Positions 42,137 through 51,548 of a stretch of 51,548 nucleotides of DNA are shown piece by piece. A program made the position numbers and the translations under genes. Source of the stretch: Deltaproteobacteria bacterium (GTDB lineage: Bacteria; Myxococcota; Myxococcia; Myxococcales; JAHFDP01); contig JAHFDP010000022.1 of assembly GCA_023248955.1 (NCBI GenBank), positions 1 through 51,548 of the forward strand. Reading direction: 5' to 3'. How positions within the stretch are numbered: position 1 is the first letter of the stretch; each line of letters opens with the position of its first letter. The notes under the pieces are model-generated. The model saw nothing but the letters and a program-made list of their open reading frames with translations, was not told the DNA's origin and ran no database searches.

Positions 42137-43417
42137 CTACCCCAGATCGCCGGGAGTGACGCAAATCGGCGCGTCTTGCGATTCGTCGCAGAATTGCGCG
42201 GGGTAGCAAGTAACGTCGCCGCACTGCACGCCGGCTGCGACGTTTTGATCACCGGTCTGGTCACCATCGACGGCAGTGTCGCCGGAGCCACTTTCATCAC
42301 CGTTAGTCGTGCCCTCGAAGTCCGCGGCCACTTCGTCATCGCTTGGCGCATCCGCGAGCGTCTTTTGGGACGCGAGAATGATCCGCTTGAGAAACGTGGC
42401 CGCGGTTAGACGCGCATCCTGCTGATTGTTGGAAACGCCGTCGCAGTTCGAGTAGCCCAAGCCGGAGCAGTACGCGTTCACGAGGTTGGTGCTGTAGTAA
42501 CCGTTGTTCCAAGCCTTATCGAACATGAAGAGGTTTTCGACGGAGAGCCAACCGGCGAGCGACGCGGCGGTGATGGCCACGGTGTAAGGATTGAACGCTG
42601 AGGCCGTGCGGATCGCCTGGATTTCCCCTTGCAGCGCTGCGGTCATTTCACCCGCGGACACCGCTTCGTTCAACGTCTCGCCCGCGAGTCCTGCGGTTTG
42701 AAGGAACTGTTCCCACATCTGAAGTCGGATGGCGTTGATCTCTGCAAATCGGCCGCTGGCCCAAAGATCGCCGGAGCGTTGAATGACCTGCTCGGTCATC
42801 GCGCTGTAGGTCCGCCATGCTGTTTCCTTGATAGCGTTGATCGCATTGAGCCGCGCGGAGAGTGCATAAAACTCCGCTTGCGTCGTCGCCAGCATCGAAT
42901 TGAGTGATCGAATCGCCATGGCCGCGCGCGCCGAAGCCGCCACCTTGCTCCCGAGATAGGCTTGCTCGATTCCCGCCGCGCCGATCAAGTACCAAGCATT
43001 GATGAGCGTTCCCTGCACGCCCACGCCATTCTCGGCCCGCGCGAGATCTTGATATTTTGCCTGGACGCATTGAAGCTGCGTGTGAATGAACTCCGCTTTG
43101 GCGTGCTGATTCACAGCCTCGCTGTCGCGCGCGTCGTAAATTTTACGAAAGAGGTTGGTGAGATTGTCGAGCGCGCCCGAACCTTGCGCGATCTCTTCAT
43201 ACTCAATCATCTCCGTAATTCTTGTGTAGCTGAGATTCGGATCCGACTGCTTGCGACGCTCGATGGCTGCCAGAAGCTGCGCAATCGTCGTGATCGCCGC
43301 TTCGGCCTCGGGCATGCAACTCGTTTCCGCGGAGCGCTGCGACACCGGCTTCATCCGCCCGCTATTGCAGGAAACAAGAACCGATAGAAGCGACAACAGT
43401 CCAGACAAGCGCCGCAT
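42137..43417 (-). CDS. Helical lipoprotein with Cys-containing tail
   Basis: This 426-residue protein has a signal peptide ending LVSCN, so it is lipidated at Cys17. Residues about 40-340 are almost entirely helical and rich in Ala, Gln and Ile (for example ALSARLNAINAIKETAWRTYSAMTEQV), with some predicted amphipathic stretches. From about 345 an acidic disordered linker (DDEVAADFEGTTNGDESGSGDT) leads to a short disulfide-type tail, CGDVTCYPAQFCDESQDAPIC. That tail resembles the Cys-rich units in the neighbouring large protein. The family is not recognised. It lies downstream of gyrB but is separated by 189 bases containing a hairpin. Confidence 0.72.
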   Translation of the reverse strand: MRRLSGLLSLLSVLVSCNSGRMKPVSQRSAETSCMPEAEAAITTIAQLLAAIERRKQSDPNLSYTRITEMIEYEEIAQGSGALDNLTNLFRKIYDARDSEAVNQHAKAEFIHTQLQCVQAKYQDLARAENGVGVQGTLINAWYLIGAAGIEQAYLGSKVAASARAAMAIRSLNSMLATTQAEFYALSARLNAINAIKETAWRTYSAMTEQVIQRSGDLWASGRFAEINAIRLQMWEQFLQTAGLAGETLNEAVSAGEMTAALQGEIQAIRTASAFNPYTVAITAASLAGWLSVENLFMFDKAWNNGYYSTNLVNAYCSGLGYSNCDGVSNNQQDARLTAATFLKRIILASQKTLADAPSDDEVAADFEGTTNGDESGSGDTAVDGDQTGDQNVAAGVQCGDVTCYPAQFCDESQDAPICVTPGDLG

Positions 43418-43487
43418 GGAGCCTCCTTGGAAACTACCTGAGGCCTACTTCAATTCGCGTGCCGTCTTGGTACCGATTCTTAACTAA

Positions 43488-43527
43488 CCGACACCACTCA
43501 AAACCGAACGTTCCGAGTGGTCTGTCG
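43488..43527 (-). terminator. Possible terminator or hairpin downstream of gyrB
   Basis: CCGAC and CCACTC pair with GAGTGG and GTCGG around a 15-base loop, with a small asymmetry. On the minus strand it is followed by TTAGTTAAG and not a true T-run. It sits 80 bases past gyrB, so it may stop gyrB transcripts. The rest of the 189-base gap is unremarkable apart from two CTCGATATT repeats. Confidence 0.4.
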
Positions 43528-43606
43528 GCGCTCCACCTGGTGTGTGCATGCTCCGGTAAATCCGAGCTCGCTCGCCTCGTTTCGTGGGCAATATCGAGAC
43601 AGGCTC

Positions 43607-46047
<2,441 letters not shown>

Positions 46048-46100
46048 AATGCGGACCATCGAAAATTCTAACACGATGGAGCCTTGCGCGCAACGAGAGT

Positions 46101-47186
46101 TTACGCTGCGGAGAGCTTGCCGGATCGCATGAAATAGACGCTGGAATCGCCCGCACCGGCGACGAGTCGCGCGTCCGTTGTGGTGAGTACGGCCTGCGAC
46201 GAAAGACGCGCCAAAACGGACATCAGGTAGGCGTTGCGTTCGGGATCGAGCTCGCTGGAAACGTCATCGAGTAGGAGCAGGGGATCGACGCCACGAACGT
46301 CGCGCAGATTTTCGATTTCGCCGACTTTGAGCGCCAGCACGATGGCGCGCTGCTGACCTTGCGACGCAAAACTGCGCGCCGCGCGGCCGTCCAACTCGAA
46401 GACCCAATCATCCGCATGAGGCCCGACGCTCGTAAACCCGCGTTGCTCATCTTGTGCCGCGCGTGCATTGAGTAACGCCAGTAATTCGTCCGCCGTCGAA
46501 GCAGCCGGCCGATAGTCGAGCGAGAGCGCGCCAGCTCTTCCGACTTCGTCGAAAGCGGAAGCGACGCGCGGCCCGAGCTCTTCCAGCAGCGCCAACCGTC
46601 GCCGTACGATTCGCGCGCCCAAATCACAGAGCGGAACCTCGAACGCTTCTCGTTCCGCGCGCGCGCTGCGACTGGTCTCGCGCAAGAGTCGATTTCGATT
46701 TTTGAGCGCGCGCAAATAGTCGCGGGTCTCGGAAAGATGCACCGGAAATCGATTGAATGTAGCGCGATCGAGTGCGCGGCGGCGCCCTTCGGGTCCGCCT
46801 TTAACGAGCGCCAAATCGTCCGGTGTAAAAGCGACCACCGCGACACCATCGAACCACGTCACCAAATCACGCAACGGCTTTCCGTCCACCACAGCTGCGC
46901 GCGTGCACCGACTTCCCGAGGTGGTTAGCTCCACGTCGAGCTGTCGCTCCACACCCTGCACAACAACGTTTGCAGCAACCGATCCGTTCGGCAAACCAAG
47001 TTGAACCAAATCCCGCAAACGCACCGTGCGCAAGGGTTTTAGCGCGATCGCGAAATAAATCGCTTCTAGAAAATTCGTTTTCCCTTGGCCGTTTTCACCG
47101 ACCAGAACGGTCGTTCGCGCGGTCAATTCCACGCGCCCATATTGGAGATTCCGAATACCGCGCGGCTCAAGCCAGCGGATGCGCAT
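46101..47186 (-). CDS. recF: DNA replication and repair protein RecF
   Basis: This 361-residue protein loads RecA with RecO and RecR at gaps. It is an SMC-like ATPase: MRIRWLEPRGIRNLQYGRVEL starts the family, Walker A is GENGQGKTNFLEAIY (about 32-46), the signature region includes SFASQGQQRAIVLALKVGEI (about 285-304) and Walker B is DPLLLLDDVSSELDPERN. The length is normal. Five bases separate it from the small secreted protein gene upstream, so these genes and dnaN form one transcriptional unit. gyrB follows after 91 bases. Confidence 0.96.
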   Translation of the reverse strand: MRIRWLEPRGIRNLQYGRVELTARTTVLVGENGQGKTNFLEAIYFAIALKPLRTVRLRDLVQLGLPNGSVAANVVVQGVERQLDVELTTSGSRCTRAAVVDGKPLRDLVTWFDGVAVVAFTPDDLALVKGGPEGRRRALDRATFNRFPVHLSETRDYLRALKNRNRLLRETSRSARAEREAFEVPLCDLGARIVRRRLALLEELGPRVASAFDEVGRAGALSLDYRPAASTADELLALLNARAAQDEQRGFTSVGPHADDWVFELDGRAARSFASQGQQRAIVLALKVGEIENLRDVRGVDPLLLLDDVSSELDPERNAYLMSVLARLSSQAVLTTTDARLVAGAGDSSVYFMRSGKLSAA

Positions 47187-47191
47187 CGCGC

Positions 47192-47476
47192 TTACTTCGC
47201 AACGATCGATTTACAAACGCCCCGTTTGTCTTTTGCGGCAAAGGGGTCGCAGCGCAACTTAGCGGCGCAATCCTCGTCGCTCTTGCAGGGCACCTCACAG
47301 GTTCCGAAGCCCTTTTTTCCATTCGTGACGATCCAACCGCCATGGCAAACGAGGCCGCCGTGGCACGGCTTGTTTGGACCGCAAAGCGCGCCCGCTTCGC
47401 CGGCAGCAAAGGGTTGAATCTTTCCCATCGTCGGCAGCGCAAACAGAGCGGCGCCAAGAAGCAATACCTGAAGCAT
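47192..47476 (-). CDS. Small secreted Cys-rich protein inside the dnaN-recF operon
   Basis: This 94-residue protein's ATG shares one base with the dnaN stop (TGATG), which fixes the start. The frame is open further upstream inside dnaN but only as a shadow. Residues 1-16 form a hydrophobic segment (MLQVLLLGAALFALPTMG), probably a signal peptide. The mature part has eight or so cysteines in a repeated pattern (LCGPNKPCHGGLVCHGG, GFGTCEVPCKSDEDCAAKLRC, RGVCKS) like the Dickkopf-type units found elsewhere in the window. An exported disulfide-rich protein between two replication genes is unexpected. The function is unknown. Confidence 0.78.
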   Translation of the reverse strand: MLQVLLLGAALFALPTMGKIQPFAAGEAGALCGPNKPCHGGLVCHGGWIVTNGKKGFGTCEVPCKSDEDCAAKLRCDPFAAKDKRGVCKSIVAK

Positions 47477-48597
47477 CAGATTCTCATCGGCATGATGACA
47501 CCAACGAACTTTTCTTCTCCAACCGGCCGAACCACACCCGGCGAAAGCTCGTCGCACAGTTCAAGCATGACCTGTTCTGTATCGAGCGCGCCCAAAACAT
47601 CAATTAGGTAACGCGCATTAAAACCAATCTTCATGGCTTCACCGTCATACGCAACAGTGAGATCTTCCTTGGCCTCACCAAAATCTGGATTCTGGCTCGA
47701 GAGCCGCAGCTGGCCTTTCGAAAGCTCGCAACGCACCGCGCTCGACTTGTCGATGGAGAGCAGCGAAACGCGCCGCAGTGTTTCCAGAAGTCCTTCGCGC
47801 TTAAGGCTGACCGAACGCTCCGCCTCTTTCGGAATAACCTGTTGATAATCTGGAAACGTGGCGTCGATGAGCCGCATGACCATCTGCAAATCGCCGCGTT
47901 GGAAGACGCAAGACGTATCGGTAAATCCAAGCTGACATTGCGCGGCGCCCTCTTCGCCGAGCAGACGCCGCAGCTCGAGCAGACCTTTGCGCGGAATAAT
48001 CACGCCACGCTTCAATTTGAAATCACCTGCGAGTTTTTTCTCGCTCAGCGCAAGACGATGCCCGTCAGTCGCAACGAAACGCAGCCCTTGTCCTTCGGTC
48101 CCCGCTTCGCAGTAAACACCAGTCAAATTGTAACGTGTCTCGTCGGTTGAAATCGCATACTGCGTCTTCTCGATCATCTCCGCGAGCACGGCCGGTTCGA
48201 TGGCGAGGAGACTCACCTTGTCGGCCTGCGGGAGTTGCGGAAATTCCTCAGCCGGCGCGCCCACGATCGTGAATTCAGCGGAACCACACGTCAGCTTCAC
48301 GCGGTTGTTGGCCTGCTTGGCGATAACCACCGTCGGCGCTGGCAACGCACGGACGATATCGTAAAGCTCCTTGTGCTTGATGGCGACGGCCCCCTCGTGA
48401 AGAATTTCGCAGGGGTGGGTACCCGAGACGCCAATTTCGAGATCGTAAGCGCTAGCGGTCAGACGACCGCCTTCCTGCGTCTTTTTTGCGGAGAGCAGGA
48501 CTGAGGCGAGAATCGGCATGGTGGATTTCTTCTCGACAATCCCCTGCGCGCGATAGAGCGCACGGGAAAGTTCATCCACGCTAACTTGAATTTCCAT
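47476..48597 (-). CDS. dnaN: DNA polymerase III beta sliding clamp
   Basis: This 373-residue protein forms the ring-shaped processivity clamp of the replicative polymerase. It opens MEIQVSVDELSRALYRAQGIVEKKSTMPILASVLL, the canonical start, and has three structurally repeated domains of about 120 residues. It contains KGLLELRRLLGEE (domain 2) and ends YLIDVLGALDTEQVMLELCDELSPGVVRPVGEEKFVGVIMPMRI in parts matching the clamp C-terminus that carries the binding cleft. It is the first gene of dnaN, small secreted gene, recF. dnaA is not in the window. DnaA-box-like sites lie upstream. Confidence 0.97.
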   Translation of the reverse strand: MEIQVSVDELSRALYRAQGIVEKKSTMPILASVLLSAKKTQEGGRLTASAYDLEIGVSGTHPCEILHEGAVAIKHKELYDIVRALPAPTVVIAKQANNRVKLTCGSAEFTIVGAPAEEFPQLPQADKVSLLAIEPAVLAEMIEKTQYAISTDETRYNLTGVYCEAGTEGQGLRFVATDGHRLALSEKKLAGDFKLKRGVIIPRKGLLELRRLLGEEGAAQCQLGFTDTSCVFQRGDLQMVMRLIDATFPDYQQVIPKEAERSVSLKREGLLETLRRVSLLSIDKSSAVRCELSKGQLRLSSQNPDFGEAKEDLTVAYDGEAMKIGFNARYLIDVLGALDTEQVMLELCDELSPGVVRPVGEEKFVGVIMPMRI

Positions 48598-48667
48598 GGT
48601 GTCCGCCCGGCTTCTTTTAAAAGAAGATCTCTAAATATTAAAGAAGAAAGAAGTAGTACGTAGGGCC

Positions 48668-48807
48668 TGTGGATCTGTGGAAAAGTGATCTAACGCAATT
48701 AAAGGATTAGGAGAAGTAGGAAGGGTAAGTCCCGGTGCGCGGGTGTGGTCATCGTGTGTAGCAAAGCGACTTTTGAGGTGTCAACACGAAGACCGGGGTT
48801 GGCCACA
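48668..48807. promoter_or_regulatory. DnaA-box-like sites upstream of dnaN
   Basis: TGTGGATCT (48668-48676) and TGTGGAAAA (48676-48684) overlap by one base and match the reverse consensus TGTGGATAA at 7 and 8 of 9 positions. TTGGCCACA (48799-48807) matches TTATCCACA at 7 of 9. An AT-rich stretch (48617-48655) adjoins. The 249-base gap holds no gene. DnaA could control dnaN here, or an origin may be near, but three imperfect boxes are not decisive. A short palindrome GTAAC-AG-GTTAC lies at about 48825. Confidence 0.35.
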
Positions 48808-48846
48808 GGAATTACGAGGGAGCGGTAACAGGTTACGCAGGCCTGT

Positions 48847-49269
48847 TTAGGGGGCGACGCCGACGGCCTTGGAAGCGGCCTTGAAGAAGGCGCGTAGATC
48901 GGCCGGACCGTCGACTGCGGCTCGGAAAATTCGGGCCATATCTAATTTCGCGTAGGCGTGCGCGACGGCGTTCCGAAAGCCAGCAGCGCGGACGAGACGT
49001 TCGGCCAGCGGCGCATCGATGACACCGGCATCACGCAAACGCAAAAACGAATCCGCGTAATCGGCAGGCGTGCCAAGATTGAGCTGAGCGCAGGCCGACA
49101 TGGCGAGGTCTAACGTTGTTTGAACCGCCAGCCAGAGATGAAACATGACGGCGTCGGATTCGTCGGTGAGCGGATGAAACGAGGCGTCGTTAGCGGGAAG
49201 TTTTTTCGCCACACGTTCGAGATGACGTTCCAGGGATTCGAACTTTTCCGCGAAGAGTTGCCGGTCCAT
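48847..49269 (-). CDS. hepT: HepT-type HEPN toxin
   Basis: This 140-residue helical protein has the HEPN ribonuclease motif RNAVAHAY (R-x4-H-x-Y) at about residue 102, as in HepT (DUF86). HepT dimers cut tRNA or mRNA. In known pairs the partner MntA adds AMP to the Tyr of that motif and silences the toxin. The Arg, His and Tyr are all present, so the toxin may be active. The ATG follows directly after the MntA stop, with no spacer, which couples the two genes. Confidence 0.88.
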   Translation of the reverse strand: MDRQLFAEKFESLERHLERVAKKLPANDASFHPLTDESDAVMFHLWLAVQTTLDLAMSACAQLNLGTPADYADSFLRLRDAGVIDAPLAERLVRAAGFRNAVAHAYAKLDMARIFRAAVDGPADLRAFFKAASKAVGVAP

Positions 49270-49659
49270 TTATTTCGCCATTCGCCCAAGAACGCTGTCG
49301 ACGTTTTTTCGGATCACCGGTTGCGCATCGCACCAGAAGTCGACCGCTTTGAGCCAGAAAGCGCGAAACGAGCCGGGTATTTGCTCGAAGAGGACGCGCG
49401 CATCTTTGGCGGCGCGGTAGCGAAAGAGGCCGCCGGCGCGATCGAGATCGGCGAGATCGACTTTGTCGGTTTTGAGAAGGAGGTTGAGCTTGCCCATGAG
49501 GTCGAATGAATCCAGTGCGGCGGTCCCGGTGTAGGCGAAGTCCCAGTCGGAATCGGGGCGATGGTCGCCACGGGCGCGGGATCCGACGAGCAAAAACATC
49601 TCCAACCCGGGTTGCTGCGCCGCGAGATCGGTCAGCGCTGAGGCGACGGAAAGGTCCAC
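49270..49659 (-). CDS. mntA: MntA-type minimal nucleotidyltransferase antitoxin
   Basis: This 129-residue protein has the nucleotidyltransferase signature LLVGSRARGDHRPDSDWDF (GSx10DxD) at about residues 24-40, which binds ATP and Mg. A later acidic pair (KVDLADLD) supplies the third carboxylate. MntA proteins transfer AMP to their HepT toxin. Translation starts at GTG 49659. It precedes the HepT gene on the minus strand and lies divergent from the VapBC module at 49751, with 91 bases between. Confidence 0.9.
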   Translation of the reverse strand: MDLSVASALTDLAAQQPGLEMFLLVGSRARGDHRPDSDWDFAYTGTAALDSFDLMGKLNLLLKTDKVDLADLDRAGGLFRYRAAKDARVLFEQIPGSFRAFWLKAVDFWCDAQPVIRKNVDSVLGRMAK

Positions 49660-49714
49660 TCGGCGAGTGTATGACGCGGGGCTTTCGGTTGCTATTTTCG
49701 CAGGCGACCGCGTC

Positions 49715-49752
49715 TTGATTGAGTGGACAAACTGATATACATTATGGTGTAT
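49715..49752 (+). promoter_or_regulatory. Leaderless vapBC promoter and operator (module at 49751)
   Basis: TTGATT (49715-49720), 17 bases and TACATT (49738-49743) form a promoter. An inverted repeat, ATACA-N6-TGTAT (49737-49752), runs from the -10 box into the start codon at 49751. The predicted transcript begins at about 49750. Confidence 0.62.
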
Positions 49753-49996
49753 GGTTCGAACGCAACTTTATCTGACGACCAAAGAGCGCGAAGGCCTGCG
49801 CCGGGTCGCTCATCGCACGGGGCGCAAGCAGAGCGAACTGATGCGCATTGCTTTGGACGAGTACCTCGCTAAAAACGACACATCAGGGGCGCTTAAGGCG
49901 CTGCGCGCTGTACGTGGAATGTGGAAGGACCGGACCGACCTCCCGGACTTCGATGCTCTACGACGGGAATCTGACCGGGATTTATGGAACCGCTGA
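49751..49996 (+). CDS. vapB: VapB-type ribbon-helix-helix antitoxin (second module)
   Basis: This 81-residue protein starts MVRTQLYLTTKEREGLRRVAHRTGRKQSELMRIALDEYL, a clear ribbon-helix-helix domain. Its C-terminal part (ALRAVRGMWKDRTDLPDFDALRRESDRDLWNR) fits VapB tails of the type that ends in acidic and Trp residues for toxin binding. No ribosome site is present. An operator-like repeat overlaps the start codon. It overlaps the toxin by 13 bases. Confidence 0.9.
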   Translation: MVRTQLYLTTKEREGLRRVAHRTGRKQSELMRIALDEYLAKNDTSGALKALRAVRGMWKDRTDLPDFDALRRESDRDLWNR

Positions 49997-50367
49997 TCGT
50001 CGATACCGACATCCTGATCGACTACTTTAGGAACCATGCCGATGCGGTCACCTTCTTGGAAGCTGATCCGCAGCGAGTTCGGCTTTCGGTCATCACGGTC
50101 GCGGAGCTCTACCAGGGGGTTTTCGAAGGGCATGAGCGACGGGCGCTAGAAACGCTTCTCGAGAAACTGTCTCTTCTGCCCGTCACACCGGAAATTGCCG
50201 AGCAGGCGGGTCTCTGGTCGCGCGACTACTACCGGTCACACCGCTTGGCGTTGACGGACTGCTTGATTGCCGCGACGTCTAAAGTCCACGGCTTACGGCT
50301 GGCGACGCTGAATCGGAAGCACTATCCGATGCTCAGCGAGGTGGAGACGCCGTATCGGATGGAGTGA
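49984..50367 (+). CDS. vapC: VapC PIN-domain toxin (second module)
   Basis: This 127-residue protein is a typical VapC. Its metal ligands are Asp7 in LIVDTDILIDYF, Glu41 in VITVAELYQGVFEG and Asp in ALTDCLIAATSK (about residue 98). It ends LNRKHYPMLSEVETPYRME, a family-typical tail. It should cleave RNA, but the target is unknown. It is only moderately similar to the VapC at 32970, so the two modules are not recent duplicates. It reads convergently with the lipoprotein at 50401. Confidence 0.94.
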   Translation: MEPLIVDTDILIDYFRNHADAVTFLEADPQRVRLSVITVAELYQGVFEGHERRALETLLEKLSLLPVTPEIAEQAGLWSRDYYRSHRLALTDCLIAATSKVHGLRLATLNRKHYPMLSEVETPYRME

Positions 50368-50400
50368 GCGCTGCCGAGTTCGGTGCATTCCGAAGTCGGG

Positions 50401-50709
50401 CTACTTCTTCGTCTCGGACTGTGTGTTCATGACCCAGCCGCTTGGGATTCGAACATAAACCGCCTTCTTATTGCAACCGGAAGCCCCGATTTGCTCTGGA
50501 AAGCTCGTTCCATACGCCAAGAACAAGACCGTGAACTGAAGCTGAGCCCCAGGACAGTCCATCTCGAAGGACGCCCTACTTCGGATGTCTTCGAACGCCC
50601 GATCCACGCTCTCTTTATCAACCATGAAGCCACCGGACGCGATTTTTGGGCGAGCGATCTGTGGACCAGCACAGCCAAGCAATGCCGCAAGCGGAAGCAA
50701 ATTCTTCAT
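50401..50709 (-). CDS. Small lipoprotein with conserved Cys-containing domain
   Basis: This 102-residue protein has AGGAG 8 bases before its ATG and a signal peptide ending LLGC, a good lipobox. The mature domain has the motif FEMDCPGAQLQFTVL...GASGCNKKAVYVRIPSGWV, with two cysteines about 36 residues apart. From memory this FDCPxxQLxxxxL...VxGCGKRAxY arrangement recurs in small myxobacterial lipoproteins of unknown role. It lies just downstream of atpC, but has its own ribosome site and no sign of a functional link to ATP synthase. Confidence 0.8.
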   Translation of the reverse strand: MKNLLPLAALLGCAGPQIARPKIASGGFMVDKESVDRAFEDIRSRASFEMDCPGAQLQFTVLFLAYGTSFPEQIGASGCNKKAVYVRIPSGWVMNTQSETKK

Positions 50710-50734
50710 TGGTTCATTCTCCTAAATTTAATGG

Positions 50735-51148
50735 TCACACGTGCCGCGCCACGCTGATTCGCGCCGCCGCTCGCTCGACCTCGGCGCGTCGCAGCTCGTA
50801 CGTTGCGTCGTCCAAATTCGTCGCGGTCGTTAATTCCTGCGTCGCCGATGCGGCATCCGACTGCGCGCGGGCAACGTCGATCTGCTCTGGCCGCTCGGCG
50901 AGCTCCGTCAGCACCAGCACGCGGTTGTCGCTCACCTGCGCGAAGCCGGTTCCGATGGCGAGGTGATGCTCCGCGCCGCTCGCAACGTAAACCAGCTCGC
51001 CAGGCCGCAGCGCCGAGAGAAATGGCGTGTGTCCGGTCCGCACGCCAAAGCCCCCCTGCAATCCGGGCGCGCGGACTTCGTCTACTTCGGTAGACAGCGC
51101 ACGCCGGTCGGGCGTCACGATTTCCAGCAGCAGCTTTCCGTCCGCCAT
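50735..51148 (-). CDS. atpC: F1F0 ATP synthase epsilon subunit
   Basis: This 137-residue protein begins MADGKLLLEIVTPDRRALSTEVDEVRAPGLQGGFGVRTGHTPFLSAL, the conserved beta-sandwich start of the epsilon subunit. VLTELAERPEQIDVARAQSDA leads into the C-terminal helical hairpin that can block rotation. It is part of the F1 rotor stalk and lies two bases after atpD, the standard atpDC order. Confidence 0.96.
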   Translation of the reverse strand: MADGKLLLEIVTPDRRALSTEVDEVRAPGLQGGFGVRTGHTPFLSALRPGELVYVASGAEHHLAIGTGFAQVSDNRVLVLTELAERPEQIDVARAQSDAASATQELTTATNLDDATYELRRAEVERAAARISVARHV

Positions 51149-51150
51149 CG

Positions 51151-51548
<398 letters not shown>

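Noticed and set aside
49660-49690. Leaderless promoter before mntA
   Set aside because: TACACT lies 6 bases before the GTG, but the -35 is poor and there is no palindrome, so it was not counted with the other modules.

Overview
The window is high-GC bacterial chromosome from a Myxococcota-like (former deltaproteobacterial) organism. I infer this from the many predicted lipoproteins with Asp/Gly-rich or Cys-rich linkers, a giant Kelch/Ig lipoprotein, PPC-domain surface proteins, the HflX type with a long N-terminal domain, and the dnaN-recF-gyrB grouping next to atp genes. No species assignment is possible from sequence reading alone. Coding density is high and operons often have 4-base ATGA or GTGA overlaps. 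No rRNA, tRNA or CRISPR array was seen.

Layout. 1-8100: a giant Kelch plus Ig-like lipoprotein (cut by the window edge) and a second lipoprotein. 8275-8700: an HU gene with its own promoter and terminator. 8759-17122: an operon comF, then two long paralogous TPR/DUF3857/transglutaminase-like proteins, one with an intact Cys-His-Asp triad and one that has lost it. 17243-20602: a small coiled-coil protein, a MocR-type regulator divergent from a flavin-binding/GNAT fusion, and a second GNAT. 20622-21817: two antitoxin-MazF modules in tandem. 21814-28867: a long minus-strand run with proB, proA, rsfS, rlmH, two S74-like lipoproteins, gpmI, an unknown gene and a SemiSWEET. 28952-33350: hflX, a pseudogene broken by a 178-bp MITE-like element, an AbrB-RelE/ParE module, a methyltransferase and a VapBC module. 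33354-36150: a cyclase-like protein coupled to a 50-residue membrane protein. 36150-43417: small exported proteins, glnA, a large Cys-rich/PPC lipoprotein and another lipoprotein. 43607-48597: dnaN, a small secreted Cys-rich protein, recF and gyrB in one direction. 48668-51548: DnaA-box-like sites, a MntA-HepT module, a second VapBC, a lipoprotein, and atpC with the end of atpD.

How the genes work together. Housekeeping blocks (proline synthesis, ribosome maturation and silencing, glycolysis, glutamine synthesis, replication and ATP synthase) alternate with cell-envelope proteins and stress or toxin modules. Six toxin-antitoxin modules lie within about 30 kb.

The most notable signals are: (1) a precise insertion of a 178-bp inverted-repeat element with a TAA duplication in a reading frame; (2) a related palindromic repeat family, present between genes and also in frame inside two paralogous proteins; (3) five antitoxin promoters whose predicted transcription start falls at or within a few bases of the start codon, four of them with a palindrome at the start; (4) an active/dead pair of transglutaminase-like paralogues; (5) a palindrome resembling alphaproteobacterial REPs beside a MocR/flavoprotein pair.
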